Of a stretch of DNA of 28,928 bases, positions 1 through 8,821 are shown piece by piece. The DNA is from Candidatus Schekmanbacteria bacterium (GTDB lineage Bacteria > CSSED10-310 > JACPHN01): contig JACPHN010000221.1 of NCBI GenBank assembly GCA_016188575.1, positions 1-28,928 on the forward strand. Reading direction: 5' to 3'. Both the position numbers and the translations under genes were made by a program. Positions within the stretch are counted from its first letter, which is position 1. Every line of letters starts with the position of its first letter. The notes beneath the pieces were generated by a model. That model made no database searches. It was not told where the DNA came from and worked only from the letters and a program-made list of their open reading frames with translations.

Positions 1-516
1 CCGGCGGCGGCGAAGACCGCGGTCGCCGCGGCGGGTGAGCTGATCGGGCTCGCGCGCGAGCGGCGCGACCAGCAGCGGATCGACGAGGTGCTGCGGCGGT
101 TGCGGGCGCTGCCGATCGCTGACATGGGCTGCACCGCGCACGAGCGGGTCGCTCGCCTGCTTATGGACAACGGCCGGGCGAGCGACGGCGAGGAGATGCT
201 GACCGACCTGGTCAACGCCTACGCGGCGCCGCTGGGCGGCGCCGACCGCGAGCAGATGACGCGCCTGAGCGCGTTGGCCCATCGGCTGCGCATGCGCGCG
301 GCGCTCGCGACCGGGAACCCCGCGGCAGCGGCCGACGCGGCCCGGGCGTTTCTCGCCGGCGACCCGGATGACCCGGACCGCGATTTCGCGCTCTGGCACC
401 TCGCGCAGGCGCTCGCGGCGCAGGGGAAGGCGGAGGAGGCGACGAGGGTGTATGGACAGGTGAGCGGAGCGTTCGCGGGTCAAGCTCGGGCGGCGCTCGG
501 GAGGCTCGGGCGATGA
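1..516 (+). CDS. TPR-like repeat protein, C-terminal part (5' end outside window)
   Basis: The frame is open from the first base, so this is the last 171 residues of a longer protein. It is rich in Ala, Arg and Leu and forms amphipathic helices. The last 45 residues have the spacing of a tetratricopeptide repeat: an aromatic/Leu helix (FALWHLAQALAAQGK), a turn, then EEATRVYGQV. TPR units are protein-interaction scaffolds; nothing catalytic is visible. The stop codon overlaps the ATG of the next gene as ATGA, so the two are probably translationally coupled and belong to the same operon as the secreted proteins downstream. A role in assembling or exporting those proteins is only inference. The TPR assignment is moderately sure; the function is unknown. 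Confidence 0.7.
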   Translation, partial: PAAAKTAVAAAGELIGLARERRDQQRIDEVLRRLRALPIADMGCTAHERVARLLMDNGRASDGEEMLTDLVNAYAAPLGGADREQMTRLSALAHRLRMRAALATGNPAAAADAARAFLAGDPDDPDRDFALWHLAQALAAQGKAEEATRVYGQVSGAFAGQARAALGRLGR

Positions 517-2441
517 GGAGAAAGCGACTGCTCCCGGCCCGGACCCAGCTCATCTCTTCGCCACGCCCGATACGCCCCTCGCCTCGCAGACCGAGCCACC
601 GTATCGGAATCAATCTCCTGTTCCTCCCGTTCCTCGCCACCGCCGTCGTCAGCCCCAGCCTGGCGCACGCTTGGAGCTGCGCGGTATGGTTTGCCAGCGT
701 GAGCGCCGGCGGAGTCACGCATACCTATGACGAGGCCAATCAACCCGCGGAGGCAGTTCCCATCTCCCTCGGCGAGCCGTTCACGGTGACCCTCGCCTCC
801 AGCGCGGACCGGGTCTCCCCCGACGGCTGGTACTGGTTCGGCATGGACCTCAACGCGCTCGAAATGCAGCACCCGGCGCCGACGAGCCCGACGGCGACGT
901 TCACCGCCAGGCTGGAGGGGTCCCATTCGATCACCGGCAAGTTTCACGGGAAAAACGGGCGGCCGACTTGCGGCACGCCGGTGGCGCTCCCGCTAACCAC
1001 GTCCGCTGCGGTTTTCTTCAACGAGCAGTGTAGCCCGTCTCCGCCTGCGCGGGGGCGGCCGGAAGATGCAGCGCGAAACCTCTCGTGCCCGAAGTCGGCG
1101 CAAGTATCTCTATCGGCGGCGACAGGCACGAGTTGGAAGCTGCAAGAGACGCTGCGCTTCGATTTTCGCACCTCCGCCCTCGCGGTGGAGACGGCCGTCG
1201 TCCGCATCGGCGCTAATCATCCCGTTCGACAGCGTGAGCTGTGCGGGAAGCGACTGCCAGGGCGCGGCCAGCGTCGGACCCGGGCAGACCTGGCTCGCGC
1301 CGGGACGCTACGCGGTTACCCTGGTGCTGAACGAGGGCTTGTCGTCACCGCGGGAGGCCGCGGAAACGGACGAGCTGGTCGTTTACCGAATGGACTTGGA
1401 GGCGCGGAACTACGAGGCGGAAGGGCTGGCGATGAGCCGCCTCGAAGCTGGATTGTACTCACCGTGGGTGGAAAGCGATCGCAACCCGACCGCCGGGCTC
1501 ACCGTGGCGTTTACGCCGGGTTTTCTTGTCGATCTCGGCGGCTCCGGCGACGAGCTCGTCCGGTACACGGCGCTGAGTTGGAAAACCGACATCGGTGCAG
1601 GCGTCATCGAGTCGGATCCAATCCCGGCTGAGAGCGCGCGCAGCTTTCCCGATGGCGGCAAATGGACGTTCTCGCTCCCGCTGGACGCTCAGAAACACGT
1701 CCACGCCGAGCAGGAGGTTCGGGCGATTCTGCGCTGGAAGGATCCGAGCGGGCGCGATCGCACCAGCGAGTCCGAAGCGCTGCGCTTCAAGCATTTTTTT
1801 GCCGCCGCCCCAAGGATGGCGATCCGCGCACCAACGAAGCGACCGACGGGACGCCAAGCTGGTTCGCGCACTACCGCGCGGCCGGCGTCATTCCGGCGAG
1901 CGTTCAGCTCGATCCCTATACGGGTGCAGGTGGCCTGTACAGGCGCGAGAACGACACGGTTTACCTCGGCAATGGCGCCTACTGGAACAGGCGCCTGGCC
2001 GGGGATCCTGGGTGTCCGGGTTACGGCATCGACCGCGTCCACGGGACGGTGCTGCACGAGCTCCGGCATCAGCAGCGATGGAAAGAGATGCTGGCGCTGC
2101 CGAGCTCCGCCGCGGACGGAGACGATGACCGCCTGTCGGACGCGCTGGAGAATGAGCTGGGGTACCTGCCGGACAAGCCGCACTCCATCTGGGACGCCTA
2201 TTTCCCAGGCCGGCCCTATCCGCAGTATCCACCGCCCATCCCTATGGACCGTGAGGATAAGGTCGCCATCCACGCCGAGATGGACGCGCGACTCGCGGAG
2301 CGCGGCGTCGATCGCGCCGAGATCGATCCACCGGGGACCAATCCTTACGAGGTGCCGTGTCTGGAACGGCCCGCTCGCGAGGACTGGGCAAATCCGGGCA
2401 AACAATCCGAACCTCCGATTTCGAGCTTCGTCGATCCATGA
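513..2441 (+). pseudogene. Secreted HExxH (zincin-like) protein, broken by two opposite frameshifts
   Basis: One protein can be read only by changing frame twice. The N-terminal frame starts at ATG 513 and has a hydrophobic segment ending in an AHA-type signal-peptidase site near residue 53, followed by a Cys-containing beta-rich region. The reading must skip one base between about 1195 and 1225, continue in the second frame, and shift back near 1794-1815, at a run of seven T followed by a C-rich stretch. The C-terminal part, in the original frame, contains LHELRHQQRW, an HExxH zinc-metalloprotease-type motif, and an Asp-rich loop (DGDDDRLSD) like thrombospondin-type calcium loops. It stops at 2441 inside the next gene's ATGA overlap. 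HExxH in an exported protein suggests a zinc peptidase; the third zinc ligand is not identified. It is either a true pseudogene or a gene with two assembly indels. Confidence 0.6.
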
Positions 2442-4015
2442 GCACGATGACATTACGAGTTGCCGTCGCCGTCGCCTTGTGTGGGATACTTGCAACCCCT
2501 GCCCTGACCGCGGATCCAGTCGGGCTGGGGTATTGCGACCCGCTGTTTCGCCCGCGGCTGGGGGTCATGACCGTGCGGATTCTGCTGCGCGACGCCTCGG
2601 GCACCGCCTTTCGGCGGCTGTTCGACGAATTCGTTGCGCCCGCCGTCGAATCCGACCCGGTGAATGGAGTCTGGCGCAACTTTGCCGCGAACGTGCCATC
2701 GTGGCGCCAGCAGCCGGTTGCCGCTCAGGTCGAACGCTACCGAGCGATGTTCGCGGAGGGGATGGAGGTCCTGACTCACGGGCGGTACCCATCCGTCACC
2801 TCGCAGCAGCAGACAGCGGCGGACTGGAAGGCGACACTTGCCATGATCGAGCTCGGGCGTCTGCTGCCGCCAGCGGAGCTGAGCGCCATGCTCTGGGCCG
2901 CGATGGCGCCCTGGTTGAGCGACGCCGAGGACACACCCAGCGTGACCTTGCAGAAGGCGGGTTTCTACGTCTTGGGAATTGTCGGAAGCGACGCGGATGC
3001 GCAGCGCCTCGTGGAATTCTCGAGGACTGGGGTCAACGTTCGGTCCGTCACTGGCATGGCCTACTGTGAAGCGATCACACGCGGGATGGCGGAGCAAGAC
3101 GCCCTGGAAAAGCTCGTGGGCATCCTGAAAATCTCCGACGGCAGTGGATCAGGGCCGGACTGGTTGGCGAGGGACTGCCTGTGGTATCGCGGTCCCGAAG
3201 CCGGCGAGCGGGTGCTCCCTCTGCTACTGGATGACAATGCACCGGTCCAAGCGCGCCACCATGCGGGCTGGATCGTTTTTCACGAGGGCAACGAGGCGAT
3301 GGCGCCGCGGATTCTTGCAGCGCTGCAACAGGCGCAAGACCCAGATGTCCTGGGAGCCTTGTTGAGGTGCTTGACTTACTCGGGAAATCGCGACATGGTG
3401 CCCGCTGTGCTCGGCGTACTTCGCGAGAGGTTGAGCAGGTTCATCAGTAGTCTCACGGAATTTCTTGGCGCGGCCGGAGGAGATGAGGCGAGCTCCTATC
3501 TGGTCGAATTGGCGAAGAGCCCCGACGCAACCACGAGCAGGTGGGCACGAATCGGCATCGCCAGGACCTACGCTCGCAGCATTCCGCGCGAGAAGGCCGA
3601 GTGGGCCGCCGAGCGCGCGATCGCCGACCGGATGCGAGCCCAGCTCGAGCCCGAAGAAGCCACCATATCGTGCGATCCCGAGGTCATCAACCGCAAGAGC
3701 AAGGGCGCCTGGGTAACTTGCTACATCGAGCTCACCCACGAGCCCTACCACTCGCAACCGCTGCGCTACATCAGCGGCCCCCAGTCGATTCGCCTGGGAC
3801 CGGTCGCCGCGGCGGCCGACCCGAAATACGGCTGGGTGGCGGCTCCCGAGCCGCACGACAATGACCATGACGGCGTTTATGAATACATGGCGAAGCTCGA
3901 TCGGCAGCACGTCGTTTCCGCGCTTGCGTCCGCGGACAGCGTCACCACCGCGCTGACCGGGGATCTGGCCGACGGCAAGCCATTCGGCGGCGAGGTGCAC
4001 CTGACGTTCAAATAA
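2438..4015 (+). CDS. Exported HEAT/armadillo-like repeat protein with a DxDxDG loop
   Basis: I take the ATG at 2438 (525 residues) rather than an upstream in-frame ATG. It overlaps the previous stop as ATGA and is followed directly by a signal peptide (MSTMTLRVAVAVALCGILA, cleavage after about residue 24). The middle (about residues 90-380) is built of paired amphipathic helices with HEAT-like spacing, for example the segments around MAPRILAALQQA and MVPAVLGVLRERL. Near the C-terminus an acidic loop, DNDHDGVYEY, matches the DxDxDG calcium-binding pattern, and the final segment looks beta-rich. The protein is likely periplasmic or surface-associated and acts as a scaffold; no enzyme motif is visible. 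Coupling to the HExxH gene suggests the two exported proteins work together. The HEAT call rests on pattern only. Confidence 0.65.
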   Translation: MSTMTLRVAVAVALCGILATPALTADPVGLGYCDPLFRPRLGVMTVRILLRDASGTAFRRLFDEFVAPAVESDPVNGVWRNFAANVPSWRQQPVAAQVERYRAMFAEGMEVLTHGRYPSVTSQQQTAADWKATLAMIELGRLLPPAELSAMLWAAMAPWLSDAEDTPSVTLQKAGFYVLGIVGSDADAQRLVEFSRTGVNVRSVTGMAYCEAITRGMAEQDALEKLVGILKISDGSGSGPDWLARDCLWYRGPEAGERVLPLLLDDNAPVQARHHAGWIVFHEGNEAMAPRILAALQQAQDPDVLGALLRCLTYSGNRDMVPAVLGVLRERLSRFISSLTEFLGAAGGDEASSYLVELAKSPDATTSRWARIGIARTYARSIPREKAEWAAERAIADRMRAQLEPEEATISCDPEVINRKSKGAWVTCYIELTHEPYHSQPLRYISGPQSIRLGPVAAAADPKYGWVAAPEPHDNDHDGVYEYMAKLDRQHVVSALASADSVTTALTGDLADGKPFGGEVHLTFK

Positions 4016-4059
4016 GGGACACGCGAGCGGCGCCATCGCATCCCACGTGCCGCCGGCGC

Positions 4060-4710
4060 CACCTGGAGGCGCTGGTCGAGCTGAACCGCAAGGCGGGGGT
4101 CGAATCCGAGGTGATCGACCTGATCGAGGCCGGTGCGCGCCTGAAGTTGCGCACCGGCCAGACGTACAGCTTCTCCGAACCCGACGGTCCCCTGGTGGCG
4201 TCGTCGCGGCCGGCCGTCGCCGAGCTGCTCGGCAAGAATCCGCACCTCGACCCCGGCAGCCGCCAGTTTCTCGCCGCCTACGCCACCGAGATGAGCGACC
4301 GCTGCCTGCCGATCATCACGAGCCGCGACCACCTCGCCCACCATCTCGGGGTGACCGCCGCGGAGCTCGCGGCGCGGGGTCGCTCGCCGGGTCTGGCCAA
4401 CATCGTCGTCCGCCACATCGACTACCGCCTGCACGCGCTCGGCCACAAGGAGGGCTTCAGTTACACGCGGTGCGCCGACGACCTGACCTTCAGCAGCAAC
4501 CGCCGGGAGCTGAATTCGATGATCCCGTTCTTTCGGGGATCATCCGCGACGAGGGTTTTCGGGTCAACGAAAAGAAGGTGCGGGTGATGCGCGGCGGGGA
4601 CCGGCAACGGGTAACGGGGGTCATCGTCAACGACCGCGCGGGCATCGGTCGCGAGGAGGCGCGGCGGCTGCGGGCGGTGGTGCACAACTGTCGGGCCGGC
4701 AGATTTCGTT
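4060..4710 (+). pseudogene. Retron-type reverse transcriptase remnant (internal deletion plus frameshift)
   Basis: The first frame (through about 4530) carries an N-terminal region ending in ITSRDHLAHHLGVTAAELAA, which matches the helical start of retron RTs. It then jumps directly to SPGLANIVVRHIDYRL and YTRCADDLTFSS, the RT4-RT5 region with the YxDD-type catalytic motif (Cys replaces the usual Tyr in YADD). RT motifs 1-3, including the first catalytic Asp and the retron NAxxH region, are absent, so an in-frame loss of roughly 160-180 codons is inferred. Near 4515-4545 a -1 shift moves the homology to another frame, with EGFRVNEKK, RQRVTG (the retron VTG signature) and RRLRAVVHN. The order matches the myxobacterial Mx162-type RT as I recall it. 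No msr-msd RNA is recognisable in the short gap upstream. This is a dead relic, and no intact effector gene is adjacent. Confidence 0.82.
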
Positions 4711-4837
4711 CCCGCTCCCCTTCTTGCGCGCGCTGGCGCCATTCCCGCCCCCTGCGGCGTGCGGTTCTCCCCGGCGCCATTCGGGTCAACGACCACAGTG
4801 TCGCCGGGTGCGGAGCGCGAGCTCGCCTTGCCGTCGC

Positions 4838-7477
4838 TTATCCCGCCGCTTGCTCATCCCGCGACTGCGAAACGGCGTCCCGCAACCTGTTCGGATCGGT
4901 GACCACGTACACCGCCGCCTGCTCTGCCAGTCGTAGCGGCGCCGCCGGCGGGGGGTTTATCGACACGCTCCCCGAACGGCTCTCGACGCCGATCGGCAGG
5001 CAGGGGAAGCGGGCGACTGCCTCGAAGAGCGCCGCCGCCGTGACCGTCAGGTCCGGCGCCGCGTCCGGGAGCTCGAGGCGGCTGAGCTGCTGGCTGCCCG
5101 CCCCGAGGAGCTCCTCGAACAGGCTCATCACGCCCGGGACAAACGCGCTGTGGACCATGAAGTAGTTGCGGAGCTGCTCGGTGCTGATGCTGGTAAACGT
5201 CACGGGGACGCCGCCGATCGCCTTGCCGCGCGCGTGAAAATGGCGCTCGAGCCGGTATCCTTTTTCAAGCGCCGCGAGCTCGGCAACCACGTGCAGCGCG
5301 GGGGGGCGCGGCACGCCAACGCGCTCGAGTGCGCGGGTAAACCGCATCACGCGCATGCTGGTGCGGGCGTCCCGATCCTCGGAGTCCGGATCCGAGAGGA
5401 ACACGGCCGTCTCCGCGGCGCCAAACACGGCGAGCTGGCCCACGGCGTAGCTTGCCAGATCCGACCCGAAGTGCATGGACAACGTGAGCTTGCCGCCGTG
5501 CTCCAACCTGACTTGCGTCCGCGCCTCGTCCTTGCGCAGCAGCCCCGGATCGATCCCGAGGCCGAGCATTTCGATGCGTTCGTCCCATGCCAGCGACTCC
5601 CCGCCGCGCGCATTCATCACGAGCAGGATCTCCACCTCGGCAAGATGCCGGGCCAGCTCGCCGAGCAGCGCCCGCAAGGACGGGCCGTATCCCACCACGA
5701 GGACGCGGCGCGGACCGTGGCCGGAAACCTGAAGGCCGGCAAGCGCGTCCTGCAGCCGCTCGCGCTCCGCCGGCGCCAGCCCGCCGATCCCCGGAAGACG
5801 CCGCTGCGCCGCGGCCGCCGCCGTCAGCTCGCCCCGCCCTTGGCAGAGCGCTCGGGCGAAGCGCTTGAGCGGCCTGTAGGAATCCGCCAGGCCGCTTAGC
5901 CCGCGCAAGCATGCGACCGGCAGCCGCCCTGGGAGCCCCCCCAGCCGGGACACCGCAACGCCGCCCGCCGACGTCTCCGGCTGCAGCCAGGTGACCAGAC
6001 GTTCGCTCGAGATCAGCCGCCCGCGCAGGCGTGGCGGCGTGCCCTCGCCCAGAAACGCCCCCGTCAGCAACACGCCATGCTCCAGGTACGCCATGCGCGC
6101 GACGTCCGCGAACGACACGCACCCGCCCGCACCGAGACGGCTCAGCGCCTGAATCTCCTGCGGCTCGACAAAAATGTGCGTGTACAGCTCCGAACCGTCC
6201 GCGGTCAGCAGCTCCTGATACACGGCCTGAAGGCCGGGATTGATGATGTGCTGGCAAAGATACAACCCGAGGAATCGGGATACATCCAGTGGAAACGTCC
6301 CGCCCTCGCCGATGGCGGTGACGAGATCCGTATGGCGGCTGTCCAGCACCTCCACATAGACGTGCGCGGTGGGGTTGACCTCGCGAAACGCGGAAAGCGC
6401 GGTGAGCGTCGGCGCGTCCACGTCGTAGCCCGAGCGGGAGATTGCCAGCATGATGGCGCGTTTGGCAAAGTGAGCGGTCACGCGAGCGAGCGCGGATAGC
6501 TCCGCCGGGTCCCCATGGCGATAGGCGACCCAGCGCTTCTCGTCGTCGTACAAGAACGGCGGCAACTCTTCGTCGGTGCCGAGCAGCGCGATGCGGGGCA
6601 ACGCATGTCGGCGGGGTGGCGGGGCGCCACGGAACAGCCAGTCCCAGATGTCCTTGAAGTCGCGCCGGCGCAACAGGCGGTTGCGGTCATACAGCCGCAC
6701 CAGCTCGTCGACGACCTGCTCGTTGTCGTGCACGGGCCCGATGACGAGCGTGTGCCCGCGAAAGCCGAGAGGGCGGCGGCGATCCGCCTTGATCACCTGG
6801 CCCACAACGCTGGCGCCAATGCCGATGACAAAAGAGAAGATGACGACGCCGGCGACCGTCAAGACCAGGGACATTGCGGAAATCAGTGGATGCGCGGCCA
6901 AATTCTCCACCAGATTGTCGGCGCTCTCGAGCTGCCGGAAAGACCACCACAGCCGATCGACGAACAATTCCGACCGCGCCGAACTCGTGCCGTAGTCGTG
7001 CGAAATCCCGAGCTGGCTGAGCAGGACCGCGCTGCCGAAAGCGAGCGCGACGATCGCTATGCCGATCAGCACGAACTGGTCGAGCTGCTCCCGGCGGGTC
7101 ACGATCGCGTAGACGTCGAGCAGAAGCTCGCGCGCGTAGCGGAGCAGCGCAAAAAGCCGGCACAGGTGCAGCGCCGTCTGCACCAATGCCGGAGCCACCT
7201 GCAGCAGCGGTAGAAAGCTCGCGAACACGGCCAGATCGATCACCACAAAGAGGTAGTCCCCACGTCTTGCCGATCCGAAGCGTCCGGAGATCAGCAACAG
7301 GCGAAGCAGCCATTGCAGCCCGAAGACGGCCAGAAATCCGCTCTGAAACCGCAACTCGAGCTGCCAGTACGGCAGCACCGAGGCGACGAGCAGAAACGCG
7401 GTGACGACCTTGACCGGCCGAGCATCGAGGAAGTCGGCCAGGCGCATCCTCCAGGCGGGCAGGCGGGCAGCGAACAT
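4838..7477 (-). CDS. CASTOR/POLLUX-like ion channel with two RCK/TrkA-N-type domains
   Basis: This 879-residue inner-membrane protein begins at an ATG with a good Shine-Dalgarno (AGGAG, 6 nt spacing). Residues about 22-160 hold several hydrophobic helices, including one with Arg at intervals (CRLFALLRYAREL). A pore-loop-like segment follows (LWWSFRQLESADNL, 177-190), then a long last helix (about 200-225). The first Rossmann-like nucleotide/ion-binding module starts at GHTLVIG (241) and the second at RVLVVGYGPS (591). The segment VYVEVLDSRHTDLV...INPGLQAVYQELL parallels the RCK region of plant CASTOR/POLLUX, and ESADNL aligns with their filter region. Such channels conduct cations (K+ or Ca2+) gated by cytoplasmic RCK rings. 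The substrate ion is not determinable here. It is the last - strand gene, with an 0.8 kb leader region that includes a perfect palindrome. Confidence 0.75.
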   Translation of the reverse strand: MFAARLPAWRMRLADFLDARPVKVVTAFLLVASVLPYWQLELRFQSGFLAVFGLQWLLRLLLISGRFGSARRGDYLFVVIDLAVFASFLPLLQVAPALVQTALHLCRLFALLRYARELLLDVYAIVTRREQLDQFVLIGIAIVALAFGSAVLLSQLGISHDYGTSSARSELFVDRLWWSFRQLESADNLVENLAAHPLISAMSLVLTVAGVVIFSFVIGIGASVVGQVIKADRRRPLGFRGHTLVIGPVHDNEQVVDELVRLYDRNRLLRRRDFKDIWDWLFRGAPPPRRHALPRIALLGTDEELPPFLYDDEKRWVAYRHGDPAELSALARVTAHFAKRAIMLAISRSGYDVDAPTLTALSAFREVNPTAHVYVEVLDSRHTDLVTAIGEGGTFPLDVSRFLGLYLCQHIINPGLQAVYQELLTADGSELYTHIFVEPQEIQALSRLGAGGCVSFADVARMAYLEHGVLLTGAFLGEGTPPRLRGRLISSERLVTWLQPETSAGGVAVSRLGGLPGRLPVACLRGLSGLADSYRPLKRFARALCQGRGELTAAAAAQRRLPGIGGLAPAERERLQDALAGLQVSGHGPRRVLVVGYGPSLRALLGELARHLAEVEILLVMNARGGESLAWDERIEMLGLGIDPGLLRKDEARTQVRLEHGGKLTLSMHFGSDLASYAVGQLAVFGAAETAVFLSDPDSEDRDARTSMRVMRFTRALERVGVPRPPALHVVAELAALEKGYRLERHFHARGKAIGGVPVTFTSISTEQLRNYFMVHSAFVPGVMSLFEELLGAGSQQLSRLELPDAAPDLTVTAAALFEAVARFPCLPIGVESRSGSVSINPPPAAPLRLAEQAAVYVVTDPNRLRDAVSQSRDEQAAG

Positions 7478-7495
7478 GAGGTGCTCCTGAGAGAA

Positions 7496-7514
7496 TGTCC
7501 GGTGCGTCCGGACA
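7496..7514. promoter_or_regulatory. Perfect 7-bp palindrome in the channel-gene leader
   Basis: TGTCCGG and CCGGACA are separated by 5 nt, 19-37 bp upstream of the channel start and just before its Shine-Dalgarno. The sequence GAATGTCCGGTG covering its left half (7493-7504) is repeated exactly at 7670-7681. Position and symmetry suit a repressor operator or an RNA hairpin near the ribosome site. No known regulator motif is recognised. Confidence 0.35.
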
Positions 7515-7924
7515 CCGCAAGCGTAGCGGCGATCGACCGGTCACCGCCAGCCGCGGCAGCGCCCCCCTCCTTATCCTCCCCTGGTCGTCGAACCGGCGGT
7601 GAATCGCCCCCTCCACGAAACGAACGTATCCACCTATCCGCTCCAGGCAGACAACGAGGGGCGTCGGCCGAATGTCCGGTGTCCGGTTTCGCCCTTTACA
7701 CTTCTTCCCGCCGCAGCTCCGCCCCGATTACCGGCCGCGATGACCGGGCGCGACCAATCGCGCCCCTGCGTCGCGGCCTCAGGTGCAAAGCACATTCGGC
7801 CGACCCCCAACAAGGCGACCGAGCGTCAGGTGTTCGTGCGGTGCCTCGATCGCGCCCTGCAAACGGCAAGGCGGATGCCCGGCAGCGCGCACATCGCATG
7901 TAAACGGCACCTGGCGGACCGCAC
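7515..7924. other. Intergenic region without a convincing gene
   Basis: Only overlapping shadow frames with Arg/Pro/Ala-rich translations occur here. Besides the second GAATGTCCGGTG (7670-7681), the end of this stretch (about 7882-7924) looks like a degenerate extra unit of the adjacent tandem array, because GGCACCTGGCG at 7906-7916 matches the array units. Confidence 0.5.
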
Positions 7925-8139
7925 GTGCCTCTTGCACGCCGTGAGCGACGCACCAGGTGACCCTAAGGTGGCACTTGCACGTCGTGAGCGACGCACCAGG
8001 TGACCATGAGGTGGCACTTGCACGCCGTGAGCGAGGCACCAGGTGACCATGAGGTGGCACTTGCGCGCCGTGAGCGAGGCATCTGGCGACCCTAAGGTGG
8101 CACTTGCGCGCCGTGAGCGAGGCACCTGGCGACCACTCG
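7925..8139. repeat. Tandem array: five 43-bp units
   Basis: Units begin at 7925, 7968, 8011, 8054 and 8097, each starting GTGGCACTTGC (GTGCCTCTTGC in the first) and containing CGTGAGCGA, then GGCACC or GCACCAGGTGACC. All five are exactly 43 bp and differ by substitutions only; units 1 and 4 end CCCTAAG, and units 2 and 3 end CCATGAG. Because 43 is not a multiple of three, reading frames rotate between units, so the array is not a coding repeat. It lies between the channel gene and the DUF5684-type gene. There are no spacers, so it is not a CRISPR. The function is unknown. Confidence 0.95.
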
Positions 8140-8286
8140 GTGCCCCGCTCATGGTGGCGGCCACGTCGCTGCCCGGTATCTGCCCCGAAGTCGACGCCCA
8201 AGAATGCTCGGCTCCCGCTGGCGGTGGATGGTGTCGCAGACACCGGGGAATCCCCACCCTGGGAGCCTCCTGGAGGGCCTGTGGCG

Positions 8287-8652
8287 CTATCCAGCTACGG
8301 GTCCCCGGTACCGCGCGTCGCCGAAGCCCAAGATCGGGTAGAAGATGAAACCGAGGAACAACAGCCCCAGCCCGAATCCCACCCCCTTGCCGAACGCTTT
8401 GGCCGTGTCGATCGCCAACACGATGCCCACGACGACGTTTACGAGGGGGATCAGCAGCAACACGATCCACCAGATGGGGCGCCCCACGATCTGGAGCATC
8501 ACGATCACGTTGTAGATGGGCACGAGACAAGCCCAGCCGGGCTTACCTGCCTTGGTGAGGACCTTCCACATGCCCGCGATCGCCAGGACGGGAAGACTCA
8601 CCAAGACCAGCGGCATCAAGCCGCCAAGAATACCTCCGCCGCCATCTTCCAT
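8287..8652 (-). CDS. Small DUF5684-type integral membrane protein
   Basis: The start is ATG 8652, because AGGAG lies 6 nt upstream; a longer in-frame start at 8703 lacks this. The 121-residue product begins with a Gly-rich stretch and has three to four hydrophobic helices. It carries the family signature seen in many bacteria: WKVLTKAGKPGWACLVPIYN, then VGRPIWWI, AKAFGKGVGFGLGL and a final PILGFGDARYRG. Members are small membrane proteins of unknown function, sometimes annotated near signal peptidases. It is co-directional with the kinase gene upstream (169 bp gap), so it may be cotranscribed, but a separate promoter is equally possible. The identity is confident at family level only. Confidence 0.85.
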   Translation of the reverse strand: MEDGGGGILGGLMPLVLVSLPVLAIAGMWKVLTKAGKPGWACLVPIYNVIVMLQIVGRPIWWIVLLLIPLVNVVVGIVLAIDTAKAFGKGVGFGLGLLFLGFIFYPILGFGDARYRGPVAG

Positions 8653-8821
8653 GCTCCACTCCTCTGGTTGTGGGTACGGGTCGGACGCTTGCAATGAACT
8701 CAAGAATGCCCTCCGAGCTCGCCGCAGCGCCCAGGATTTGCCGAGACTCCGGAGAGTCTAGGCCACGGCACGGGCAATCGCAATCGGCACCGAGCGCTCG
8801 GCGCGCGGTGCGTCTGGAGCT

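Noticed and set aside
1066-3069. 667-codon + strand frame as one protein
   Set aside because: Only its part between about 1220 and 1800 matches the secreted protein; the rest is out of frame with the two clear genes and lacks coding character.
4060-4710. Functional retron or diversity-generating retroelement
   Set aside because: The first catalytic Asp region is missing and the frame is broken; no msr-msd, template repeat or variable repeat is seen.
7925-8139. CRISPR array
   Set aside because: Units are contiguous with no variable spacers and no cas genes are present.
7826-8530. Minus-strand frame of 234 codons across the tandem array
   Set aside because: The 43-bp period rotates frames, and its upstream part overlaps the DUF5684-type gene; the open frame is a by-product of repeat composition.
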